From: Cervus elaphus
Lineage: Eukaryota; Chordata; Mammalia; Artiodactyla; Cervidae
Assembly: GCF_910594005.1 (NCBI RefSeq)
Contig: NC_057838.1
Location: forward strand, 34,526,001 to 34,590,000
DNA: 64,000 bases
Direction: 5' to 3'
Both the position numbers and the translations under genes were made by a program. How positions within the stretch are numbered: the stretch's first letter is position 1; every line of letters begins with the position of its first letter. The notes under the pieces were generated by a model, which worked only from the letters and a program-made list of their open reading frames with translations, ran no database searches and was not told the DNA's origin. Shown here one piece after another: positions 20,994 through 32,007 of this stretch.

Positions 20994-22525
20994 ACCCCTA
21001 AGCTAAAATGAAACCATGTGCCCAGATGGAAAGAAAAACCTGAAGCTTTTGTGAAAAGATGTAGTAAAACATTACAGAGACAAACAAATTGCAGGTATTG
21101 TAAAAATTTTGGCTTTAGGGAACAGAAGTCCTTGGAGGAACTGCATTCTTTCTCTGTGCCTTTGAGATGTAGATAATCTACCTGGTCTTCTCCTAGAACT
21201 CTTATCTAGGCCATCCTCTTGAAATGAAAACTTCAGGGAGGTAATTCTTATTAGAAGAAAAACTAAAAAGGGAAAGGTTATTTTGACACTTAGGCAAATG
21301 AAGAATCTTAAGTGTCTTCTCCACTAATATTAATAAAGGCCTTTAGCCATCTGAGGAGGTAACTTTAAATTATTCCATCTGTCAGAAATGTAGTTTGAAT
21401 CCCACCATTTTTATAACTAGTGAGCTTTGTATTATTGTATTTAATTCATGGCTAAACTTTTTAAACAGAAGCTATAAGGTATCTATCTGTGTCTGTACAT
21501 TTCTGTATCTATGTGTATATTTTGTAGATGTATATTAATTTCTACCTCTGGATGATATGATGGTATTACTGTACATTGATTTGTAAAAGAGCTCCATTTC
21601 GTTGGCTTGAAGAAAATCAAGTTCTTATATGGGTGAAAGTTTCTTAAAACTCTTGGAAATGCAAAAGTATAACTCAGATGTTTTTCAAGTTCACCTTGAG
21701 AAATGGAGTACTTCCTGCCATATCAGTAAACAAGGATGTCACAGTCATCAGCAATTCTGACCCTTCAAATGTAAATTTCTAGCCCTAAGGACAACCAGGA
21801 AGGAGAACAATACCTGCGATCAGGCAACCATCAGGCTGCAGTCATTCCCTACAGTGAGAACTGAGGAACTTAGGGTGTGAAAGATCACTGGATGCTGACA
21901 CCAGATAGCTGAGATACATAGGAAAGGAATGATTTCAGTGAGCCCAGACTATTACATCTTCCCATACATGAAAGTGAAAATGAACATTGCTCAATTGTGT
22001 CCAACTCTTTGTGACCCAGAACAGAATAATGGAGTGGGTAGCCATTCCCTTCTCCAGGAGATTTTCCCAACACAGGGAGCAAACCCAGGTCTCCCACATT
22101 GCAGCAGATTCTTTACCATCTGAGCCACCAGGGAAGCCCAAGAATACTGGAGTGGGGAGCCTATCCCTTCTCCAGTGGATCTTCCCGACCCAGGAATCAA
22201 ACTGGGGTCTCCTGCATTGCAGGCCGATTCTTTACCAGCTGAGCTACCAGGGAAGCCCCATACATAGAAAAGCACTAAATTCTTTAACTTGAGAGATCGG
22301 ATTTTCTTTAATTCACAAAAATACTTTTCATGTTTGGAGCACTTACCCTTTGTTACAAAATTCTGTATAACCTGATCACACACAGTCCCCCTTACCCCCC
22401 TCCCTTCAGAGCAGTTCTTTCAGGGTCACTTGAGATGCTGTCGCCTGGGGCTTGAAGTCCTAAAAATTCCCATTGAATAAAATGTAGTTCTTAACTTTTA
22501 GGTTGTGACTATTTTTTAGTTGACA
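20994..22525 (+). mobile_element. Second LTR-like segment (U3-R-U5 end)
   Basis: 22266-22525 ends like a gammaretroviral LTR: 'gtataacctgatcacacac', a C-rich run, 'gagatgctgtcgcctggg', AATAAA at 22476-22481, then a T-rich end closing in TTGACA at 22525. The U3 side probably extends upstream of the SINEs at 21970-22256, but I cannot fix its start. It differs from the LTRs at 16281 and 24732, so it is a separate element or a recombinant piece. Confidence 0.5.
21970..22256 (-). mobile_element. Two Bov-tA SINEs in tandem
   Basis: Two minus-strand Bov-tA copies lie head to tail. The first (to about 22139) ends in a complete tRNA head; the second (about 22140-22256) starts in the Bov-A body. The pair as a whole is bracketed by cccatacat at 21961-21969 and 22257-22265, so it probably arrived as one unit or by a SINE inserting into a SINE. 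Confidence 0.88.
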
Positions 22526-23445
22526 ACCTGATAATAGGATCTTTAGAAAATAAAGGTTAGTATAAGGTTGTTGGTTTAATTAAAACAAGTATGTCTTTAG
22601 AGTTATTAGCATTAAATATAATACTTTCATTCTACCTGGGTTTTCTAATTAAATAAATTCATGTTACCTCCGGCATCATTTCTTGCAAGAAAAATAGCTT
22701 AAGAAGATGATTACCTTTGTCTAATGTCCAGTGAAGTTTTCATAGATATTCAAAACATGATTAAGAACAAGTGGTTTAAAGATGTAATGAATATAATAGA
22801 TCTAAATGGGATTAAAGTTTCTAGGTTAACTTTTCACCAGAGTTTCCAAAACTTTTTGGTTACTTGTAGCCTTAAGGTTTTGCTAAGTTAATTTAAATGA
22901 TGAGTTAAGTCAAATTTATTGAATATTTAGATTATTTCCAAATAAAACACTGAAACATTACTAAAAACAGGTTTACACATTTTTTTGGCTTCCTTTAACA
23001 GAGGAACTAAAGATATTTGGATCTAATGGTAAACATATTTTGTGCCACATTGAAAATTTACTATGAGGAAAATATACTTTGGGGAATTAATGGAATGTAC
23101 TTATAAATTTGTCAGTAACAGACTATTCACAACTGTTTAATGATTTTAGAAAGGAAAAGGGCAACATGGAAAGTAGGATTGTGTTTTTGGCAAGAGAAGA
23201 AATGAGGAACAGAGGTGCATTTTATTGAGAGAAAAGAAGGTAATTTTGTTCTAATGTGAGACTTGTTATTTCAGAGTGGGGAAGAAGAAAAAAACCAGAA
23301 TAGAATCTGAATGTAAGAAAAAAAAATTATAGGAGGTTTGTGGGAAAAGAATCTGTGGAAAGAAATGTTGGTGTGTGAACAAGCTGGATACAATTGAAAA
23401 GGCTCTAATTATATATATATATATATTTTAAATGAATGGCTACAT
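22526..23445. other. Unassigned proviral interior or flank
   Basis: AT-rich sequence between the second LTR-like end and a BovB tail, with an (AT)n run at 23408-23427. No retroviral motif, exon or RNA gene recognised. Confidence 0.4.
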
Positions 23446-23820
23446 GATGTTGTTCAGTCGCTAAATCGTGTCCAACTCTTTGTGACTCCACGGACTGCAG
23501 CACACCAGGTTTCCTTCTCCTTCACCGTCTCCTGGAATTTGCTCAGATTCATGTTCATTGAGTTGATGATGCTATCTAACCATCTCGTCCTCTGCCACCC
23601 TCTTCTCCTTTTGCCTTCAATCTTTCCCAACATGGCAGTCTTTTCCAACGAGTTGGCTCTTCGCATCAGGTGGTGAAAGCATTGGAGCTTCAGCATCAGT
23701 CCTTCCAATGAATATTCAGGGTTGATTCCTTTCAAGATTGATTTGATCTCCTTGCTGTCCAAGGGAATCTGAAGATTCTTCTCCAGCACCACAATTCAAA
23801 AGCATCCATTCTTTGGGTGA
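23446..23820 (-). mobile_element. BovB LINE 3' fragment
   Basis: Minus-strand BovB tail ('gttgttcagtcgctaaatcg', 'ttccaatgaatattcagg', 'ttctccagcaccacaattc'). Inserted just upstream of the envelope remnant. Confidence 0.93.
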
Positions 23821-23946
23821 CTGATGTATAATAGAGCAATGCTTTTAGGTTACCTAACTGTGCCCCTAAATATTCACAGACATACTGAGACATCTCACTA
23901 GTCCACTCCCTTGATTTTACATCATTGAGTTAGAACAGTCTTATCA

Positions 23947-24476
23947 GGATGCTTTCATAAATCAGTATTTGCTTCCTTTCACAGGTCTCTATTTCCCTGG
24001 TTAGGAGTAAATACACATGAGGCTATGATCAGGAGTCTCTCCCTAACTCTTGAAAGTACTGTAGAATCCGCTGCTAAAATAATAGCTGCCAAACAAAAAT
24101 CCTAGGACTCTCTGGCCAAAGCTGTTCTTGATAACAGGACTGTCCTTGACTGTCTTTTAGGGGAGTTAGGTAGTGTCTGTTCTTTGGCCAACACCACCTG
24201 CTGTACCTGGATTAACACTTTGGGGGAGGTTGAAACTCACTTGCATTAGATCACTGAGCAATCCACTTGGCTTAAAAATGTACTCCTTCAACAGAGTCTT
24301 TCTTTGACTTACTTGATTTTGATTGGCTTGGGCCTTGGGAATCATGGCTCTGAAGTACATTCCGGACACTGGGAATTATCCTGCTTATAATAGTCTTAAT
24401 AATGTTCCCCCTGGTATATTATATTCTCTCAGAATCTTTAAATGAATGTTTTCAGGTGCTAATCACCAAAAAATGA
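23947..24476 (+). pseudogene. Retroviral envelope transmembrane-subunit remnant
   Basis: One frame contains the pattern Cys-x6-Cys-Cys (codons 24178-24180, 24199-24201, 24202-24204) in the context GSVCSLANTTCC. This is the hallmark of the gamma-type envelope transmembrane subunit. The frame is cut by TAG at 24103-24105 and TAG at 24247-24249. Then, in a shifted frame, a strongly hydrophobic segment (24378 on) and a short tail end at TGA 24474-24476, consistent with membrane anchor and cytoplasmic tail. The surface subunit is not recognisable. Broken in at least three places, so non-functional. Confidence 0.8.
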
Positions 24477-24731
24477 TCTTAAGACTGGAACTTCCAAAAA
24501 AAAAAGAAACAAAGAGAATGACCAACTTCAAAAGAGAGAGAGAGAGAATAAACCTAAAGTCATGAGTTGTGAATACCACAGAGATTTAGCAAAAATGTCA
24601 TGACCCATGAGTACCATGTGGCATATTAGCAAAAACTGCAAGAACACAGAGTGATAGCTGAGAGTGGTGCTAATGCCTTAAACTTTGATAAATTGTCAGT
24701 TCAACTAAGAATCTGATCATAAGGGGGAAAT

Positions 24732-27700
24732 TGTTTAAAAAAATGAAACAGATCCAAAATGGACCCCCTTGTGCTAAGTCCCCTGTCAGAAAACCGAAAC
24801 TCCATGCCTAACCTGATTGCAGTTTTCGCCTCTCCCAGAAATATGACCTCTAACGAGCCAATTGGGAATTACCTGGTCAGTACGAGTGACGTAACTTGCC
24901 TGATAGACACCTGCCTTTTCCCAAAGGAAGGTGATCTTACCTGAAGCAATCTGTTTTTTGCTAGAATAGATTCCTTGCCCTGCTTCCTTCTACCTGTAGA
25001 AGTTTTTCATTTTGTACAGATCCTTGGAGCCCCTTTCTGTCTGCTAAGATGGGATGCTGCCTGATGCCTGGATCATGAAATGAAGCAAATTAGATCTTCA
25101 CATTTCAGTTCAGTTCAGTTCAGTTGCTCAGTCTTGTCTGACTGCAACACCATGGAGTGCAGCACTCCAGGCCTCCCTGTCCATTACCAGCTCCCGGAGT
25201 TTATTCAAACTCGTGTCCATCGAGTCAGTGATGCCATCCAGCCATCTCACCCTCTGTCGTCCCCTTTGTCTCCCGCCTTCTATCTTTCCCAGCATCAGGG
25301 TCTTTTCAAATGAGTCAGTTCTTCGCATCAGGTGGCCAAAGGATTGGAGTTTCAGCTTCAGCATCAGTCCTTCCAATGAATATTCAGGATTGATTTCCTT
25401 TAGGATGGAGTGGTTGGATCTCCTTGCAGTCCAAGGGACTCTCAAGAATCTTCTCGAATACCACAGTTCAAAAGCATCAATTCTTTGGCACTCAGCTTTC
25501 TTTCTAGTCCAACTCTCACATCCATACATGACTACTGGAAAAACCATAGCTTTGGCTAGACAGACCTTTGTTGGCAAAGTAATGCCTCTGCTTTTTAATA
25601 TTCTGTCTAGGTTGGTCATAACTTTTCTTCCAAGAAGCAAGCATCTTTAAATTTCATGGCTGCAGACACCACCTGCAGTGATTTTGGAGCCCCCCTCAAA
25701 TAAAGTCTGTCACTGTTTCCACTGTTTCCCCATCTATGTCCCATGAAGTGATGGGACCAAATGCCATGATCTTAGTTTTCTGAATGCTGAGCTTTAAGCC
25801 AACTTTTTCACTCTCCTCTTTCACTTTCATCAAGAGGCCCTTTTGTTCTTCTTCACTTTCTGTCATAATGGTGGTGTCATGTGCATATCTGAGGTTACTG
25901 ATATTTCTCCAGGCAAACTTGATTCCAGCTTGTGCTTCATCCAGCCCAGCATTTCTCATAATGTACTCTGCATATAAATTAAATAAGCAAGGTGACAATA
26001 TACAACCTTGATGTACTCTTTTCCCTATTTGGGACCAGTCTGTTGTTCCATGTCCAATTCTAACTGTTGCTTATTGACCTGCATACAGATTTCTCAAGAG
26101 GCAGGTCAGGTGGTCTGGTATGCCCATCTCTTGAAGAATTCCCCACAGTTTATTGTGATCCACACAGTTAAAGGCTTTGGCATACTCAATAAAGCAGAAA
26201 TAGATGTTTTTCTGGAACTCTCTTACTTTTTTGATGATCCAACAGATGTTGGCAATTTGATGTCTGGTTCATCTGCCTTTTCTAAATCCAGCTTGAATGT
26301 CTGGAGGTTTACGGTTCATGTACTGTTGAAGCCTGGCTTGGAGAATTTTGAGCATTACTTTGATAGCGTGTGAGATGAGTGCAATTGTGTGCTAGTTTGA
26401 GCATTCTTTGACATTGCCTTTCTTTGTGATTGGAATGAAAACTGATCTTTTCCAGTCCTGGGGCCACTGCTGAGTTTTCCAAATTTGCTGGCATGTTGAG
26501 TGCAGCACTTTCACAGCATCATCTTTCAGGATTTGAAGTAGCTCAACTGGAATTCCATCACCTCCACTAGCTTTGTTCCTAGTGATGCTTCCTAAGGCCC
26601 ACTTGACTTCATATTCCAGGATGTCTGGCTCTAGGTGAGTGATCATACCATCATGATTATCTGAGTCATGAAGATCATTTTTGCATAGTTCTTCTGTGTA
26701 TTCTTGCCACCTCTTCTAAATATTTTCTGCTTCTGTTAGGTCCACATGATTTTTGTCCTTTATTGTGCCCATCTTTGCATGAAATATTCCATTGGTATCT
26801 CTAATTTTCTTGAAGAGATCTCTAGTCTTTCCCATTCTATTGTTTTCTTCTATTTCTTTGCACTGATCATGGAGGAAGGCTTTCTCATCTCTCCTTGCTA
26901 TTCTTTGGAACTCTGCATTCAAATGCGTATATCTTTCCTTTTGTCCTTTGGCTTTCGCTTCTCTTTCTTTCACAGATATTTGTAAGGTCTCCTCACACAG
27001 CCACTTTGCCTTTTTGCATTTCTTTTTCTTGGAGATGGTCTTAATCCCTGTCTCCTGTACAATGCCATGAACCTCCATCCATAGTTCATCAGGTACTCTG
27101 TCTATCAGATCTAGTCCTTTGAATCTATTTGTCACTTCCACTGTATAATCATAAAGGATTTGATTTATGTCATACCTGAATGGTCTAGTGATTTTCCCTA
27201 CTTTCTTCAATTTAAGTCTGAATTTGGCAATAAGGAGTTCATGATCTGAGCCACAGTCAGCTCCTGGTCTTATTTTTACTGACTGTATAATGCTTCTCCG
27301 TCTTTGGCTGCAAAGAATATAATCAATCTGATTTCAGTGCTGAACATCTGGTGATGTCCATGTGTAGAGTCTTCTCTTGTGTTGTTGGAAGAGGGTGTTT
27401 GATATGACCAGTGCATTCTCTTGGCAAAACTCTATTAGCCTTTGCCCTGCTTCATTCTGTACTCCAAGGCCAAATTTGCCTGTTACTCCAGGTGTTTCTT
27501 GACTTCCTACTTTTGCATTCCAGTCCCCTATAATGAAAAGGACATCTTTTTTGGGTGTTAGTTCTAGAAGGTCTTGTAGGTCTTCATAGAACCATTCAGT
27601 TTCAGCTTCTTCAGCATTACTGGTTGGGGCTTAGAGTTGGATTACTGTGATACTGAATGGTTTGCCTTGGAAATGAACAGAGATCATTCTGTTGTTTTTG

Positions 27701-28931
27701 AGATTGCATCCAAGTCCTGCATTTCACACTCTTTTGTTGACTATGACAGCTAGTCCATTTCTTCTAAGGGATTCTTGCTCACAGTAGTAGGTATAATGGT
27801 CATCTGAGTTAAATTCACCCATCCCAGTCCATGTTAGTTCGTTGATTCCTAAAATGTCGACGTTCACTCTTGCCATCTCCTGTTTGACCACTTCCAGTTT
27901 ACCTTGATTCATGGACCTAACATTCCAGGTTCCTATGCAATGTTGCTTTTTACAGCATTGGACTTTGCTTCTATCACCAGTCACATCCACAACTGGGTGT
28001 TGTTTTTGCTTTGGCTCTGTTTCTTCATTCTTTCTGGAGTTACTTCTCCGTTGATCTCCACTAGCGCATTGGGCACCTACCAACCTGGGGAGTTAATCTT
28101 TAGTGTCCTGTGTTTTTGCCTTTTCATACTGTTCATGGGGTTCTCAAGGCAAGAATACTGAAGTGGTTTGCCATTCCCTTCTCCAGTGGACCGCATTTTG
28201 TCAGAACTCTCCACCATGACCCATCCATCTTGGCTTCTTGGGTGGCCCTACACAGCATGGCTCCTAGTTTCATTGAGTTAGACAAAGCTGTGGTCCATGT
28301 GATCAAATTGGTTAGTTTTCTGTGATTGTGGTTTTCAATCTGTCTGACCTCTGATGGAGAAGGATAGGAGGCTTATTGAATCTTCCTGATGGGAGAGACT
28401 GACTGAGGGGGAAGCTGGGTCTTGTTCTCATGGGCAGGGTCATGCTCAGTAAATCTTTCATCCAGTTTTCTGTTGATGGGTGGAACTGTGTTCCCTCCCT
28501 GCTATTTACCTGGGACCAAACTATGGTGAAGGTAATGAAGATAATGGCAACTTTCTTCAAAAGATCCTATGCTACACTCAGTGCCCTCAACCCTGCAGCA
28601 GGCCACCACCGACCCATGCCTCTGCTGGAGACTCCTGGACGCTCCTGGGCAAGTCTGAATCAGTCTCTTGTGGGGTCAGTGATCCTTTCTTCTGGGTCCT
28701 GGTGCATACAAGTTCTGTTTGTGCCCACCAAGAGTCTATTTCCCAGTCCTGTGTAAGTTCTAGCAGCTCTGTGGTGGGGTTAATGGAGACCTCCTCCAAG
28801 AGGGCTTATGCCATACCCAGGTTTGACGCACCCAAAGCCCCTGTTGATGGGTGGAACTGTGTACAGGTCCACTGCTGACCTGTACCTCCACAGGAGATGC
28901 TCAAACACAATTTGAATTTTATTTTTTGACA
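24732..28931 (+). mobile_element. 3' LTR of the provirus, split by BovB
   Basis: LTR sequence lies at 24732-25096 and resumes at 28908-28931 after the BovB, ending TTTTTGACA. It follows a purine-rich tract. Compared with the 5' LTR it shares most of its length but has lost the polyadenylation hexamer (AATGAA in place of AATAAA near 25078). The T-rich end at 28908-28931 aligns with the end of the 5' LTR, which proves that the BovB sits inside the LTR. Confidence 0.78.
25097..28907 (-). mobile_element. Longest BovB LINE copy, near full length, inactive
   Basis: On the minus strand the order is 5' leader (28907 to about 28100), endonuclease domain (28083-27724, with TWNVRS and INELTW segments typical of APE-type endonucleases), linker, reverse transcriptase and the 3' tail ending at 25097. 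The coding region is broken into at least five frames (27724-28083, 26716-27210, 26392-26646, 25696-25998, 25128-25640). The RT catalytic box reads YAHD, with codon 25879-25881 for His where other copies here have Asp. It is about 3.8 kb, slightly longer than the ~3.2 kb BovB usually quoted, because of the leader. It cannot be mobile. Confidence 0.93.
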
Positions 28932-31376
28932 AACCTAACAGTGTGGGTTCTGGAGTTTATACGCAGTGATAAACCAGCACATACAACCCCACATTAGCCA
29001 AGTGGGGATATAGCTTCTTTGTAATTTCTAATTCCCTGTTAACATAATAGGTTAGTCATTCTGTCCATTTAGGAAACTCTAAGGAGTTTTCTTTAAGAAT
29101 ACTAGCTAGCAGAGAAAATGTCACCCATTAGCAGTTACCTTGACTCTTCCTGTATTAATTCCCCATTTCTCTTTTCATCCAGTCTTCCTCCATCACTTTC
29201 ACATTAGGCAGTTTCTGCCACTGATTTTATGCCAAATGTTCACTCAGCATCTTGACATATGGTATTGTGCAATGGCTGTGTTGGTTTTCACATTAGGTGT
29301 CTTCTCCTGATGACTGGATCAGATGTTTCAGATACACCTATGACTAAAGGCACCATAGATTCTGAAAGATGGCTCATCAGCAGGTTTTTGGGAATATTCC
29401 CTAAACCAACCTGGAGAGAACTAAAATTGCATAACTAGAACCATCTGATGCTTGAAGGATGTTTCTGAGTTTGTGCCCATAGATTATAAGAGGTTATTCC
29501 CAGTGTTTCATATTTGTGATCTGAGAAGGGGGGAGTTCAACAGAATATTTGTAATTTCTAAAAGAGCTTATGTGACTTCAGGCTGTATTAAAAGAAGTAT
29601 TATGTTTGAAATAAAGGAGGAGAAGTTCTAGCAACTGTCTTCAGTTTAAATTATTCATTTATTAGACTAAAATGTATGACAACTATTCTGTGGAAGCCAC
29701 TGGGCTGTAAAAGATACAAATACAAGTAGTGTATGGAGATAGATAAAAATAGCACTAAATGAGAATTCTGTGAGTGGGCTGCTGCTTTTCTGGTTTGCCT
29801 CAAAATGTTGTCAGAATCTTTACTACAGAAATCTCGAACCAAGTTGTCTACAGGGGACTGGATGATAAGTGTGTAAAATGGCCTGGTAGGGACTGTGCAT
29901 GTTAGGGAGCACAGTCCTGTTTAAGTGGGCAGCTGTTAGTCCGTAATATTAGACTGTCATCTGGTGAGAATGTGGGCTGGATTTTGCCAAGAGAAACTGG
30001 AGATCCAGAATTTTACATGAAATATTTAATTTAAAAATATTGTCAAGACAGTAGCTAATTCACATGAATAAGAGCTCTGCAGAACTTTCCGTGCCCCTGG
30101 TGAGTTCTGCTCCCATCAGTAGGATCCCCCCAGTCAAGGAATATTTGCCAATAGTTAGAGGGATTCTTTAACTTGACACTTTTAGTAAATAGCCACTTGT
30201 ATACTACAATAAGAAAGACTCAGCTTACTTAATGTAATCAATAGGTGAAGACAAATGAATGACATATGAGGGTTTTATATAATTCTGGTGGGAGGAGTAG
30301 GTTTTCCAATCACAGTGGAAAGTTTTAGTATATTCAACAGCCTGTGACCTGAAAGTATTTCACATTTCCTCTGGGACAGGTGAGAGGAATAAAAGGTCCT
30401 GTACTCCATTTGCTAATTTGAAGATGATGAAAGCTATTTTTCTGAGATTTCTCAGAGTAGATTTATGGTGACCTCAGGTTGAATTCTCTGTTGATGCTTT
30501 GAACTTCTGTTCAGAGCATCAGATACATTTCACAGGAGCTTGCCTTCTCTGTGTCCTGGTGAAAGAAATGCATGTGCTCACCTAATGGGTCATTGGCTCT
30601 TGAGTAACTTCTGGAGTTGCCTGGATAGAACCTCTTCCCCTCATGGACTATAACCAGGTTCCGTCTCTTTACTTGCTGTCTGTATCATGCTAAAGATAGA
30701 GCCAAGATTTGAACCCACCTGTGTCTTATTTTCATAGCAGCTCCATTGCCAGCTATGAAATACCTTTGTGGCCTGTTTAGGTCTCAGAAAAATTACTGTG
30801 ATTAATATATTTACTTCTACCCCAAACATAATTAATTTGAGTTCAGATATTTTTTAGCAAGTACATTTAAACTTGAAAGTCAGCACTTGAGAAGCAAAGA
30901 ACTAATAGAAACCGAGGTTTTCATTAAATTTAAAAATTGAGCAGAAGTGCAGTTGATGTCTGTGTCTTCAGGCAAATTAACTGACATAACTAAGTAAAAA
31001 TTCTCCTCTTCATTATGAAGATATGGTAGTGGGATCTGTGCTCTTACTTTATAAAGATCTAAACTGAGGCTTGAGTAAAGAGTCCATCCAGTTTCCTGGG
31101 CTTCTGGAATTTTTAGGCAAGTTATTTAGATCTGGTCTCTTCAAAAAGACTGTCTTGAAATATGTGTAACTCCAATAAAAGCTAGTATTCTACATAATCC
31201 AGTCCTTGTCAGTGTAGCCTTAGAAGAAAAATACACTGCATAAATCAAAAATAGTTTAAACCCTTTGCATCTTAACTGGAATCTCTTGAATAATGTCAAG
31301 GCAGACACAATCTGAAACTCCCAATTTTTTTGTTTGTTTGTTTAAATCATCTTTCCCTAGTTTTCTTAAATATGTC
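28932..31376. other. Non-coding stretch flanking the provirus
   Basis: No exon or RNA gene supported. A MIR-like antisense piece lies at about 30690-30760 ('agccaagatttgaacccacctgtg'). The rest is unassigned. Confidence 0.45.
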
Positions 31377-32007
31377 TTCAGTTCATTTCAGTTCAGTCAC
31401 TCAGTCATGTCTGACTCTTTGCGACTCATGAATCGCAGCATGCCAGGCCTCCCTGTCCATCACCAATTCACAGAGTTTACTGAAACTCATGTCCATCGAG
31501 TCAGTGATGTCATCCAGCCATCTCATCCTCTGTTGTCCCCTTCTCCTCCTGCCCTCAATCCCTCCCAGAATCAGGGTCTTTTCCAGTGAGTCAACTCTTT
31601 GCATGAGATGGCCAAAGTATTGGAGTTTCAACTTCAGCATCAGTCCTTCCAATGAACACCCAAGACTGATCTCCTTTAGGATGGACTGGTTGGATCTCCT
31701 TGCAGTCCAAGGGACTCTCAAGAGTCTTCTCCAACACCACAGTTCAAAAGCATCAATTTTTTGGCACTCAGCTTTCTTCACAGCCCAACTCTCACATCCA
31801 TACATGACCACTGGAAAAACCATAGCCTTTACCAGACGGACCTTTGTTGGTAAAGTAATGTCTCCGCTTTTTGTTATGCTATCTAGGTTGGTCATAACTT
31901 TCCTTCCAAGGAGTAAGCATCTTTTAATTTCATGGCTGCACTCACCATCTGCAATGATTTTGGAGCCCAAAAAAATAAGTCTGACACTGTTTCCACTGTT
32001 TCCCCAT
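31377..32007 (-). mobile_element. BovB LINE 3' fragment
   Basis: Minus-strand BovB from its terminal repeat back into the RT C-terminal region. The minus frame 31401-31970 stays open over 189 codons, with VMYGCESW and CWRRLLRV segments. Close in sequence to the copy at 16379-17132, suggesting the same, younger subfamily. Confidence 0.94.

Larger units (their letters stand above)
16281..28931 (+). mobile_element. Defective class I endogenous provirus with nested insertions
   Basis: Two related LTR sequences in the same orientation (16281-17461 and 24732-28931, each split by a BovB) bracket a retroviral interior: a leader, a gag remnant from 18508, an envelope transmembrane remnant ending at 24476 and a purine-rich tract (aagggggaaa) just before the 3' LTR. 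The CX6CC envelope motif and the general gag layout are gammaretrovirus-like. I find no recognisable pol: it appears deleted or degraded beyond reading by eye. The primer-binding site is not clear (TGGCCGTGGTGG near 17468 is a weak candidate). The LTRs are visibly diverged and every gene is broken, so this is an old, inert copy. Confidence 0.8.

Noticed and set aside
28430..28878. Open frames of 108-132 codons on the plus strand
   Set aside because: They lie antisense to the BovB 5' leader and have no recognisable protein content.
16276..28936. Target-site duplication of the provirus
   Set aside because: The bases before 16281 (taaag) and after 28931 (aacct) do not match; any duplication has decayed, or the LTR ends are off by a few bases.
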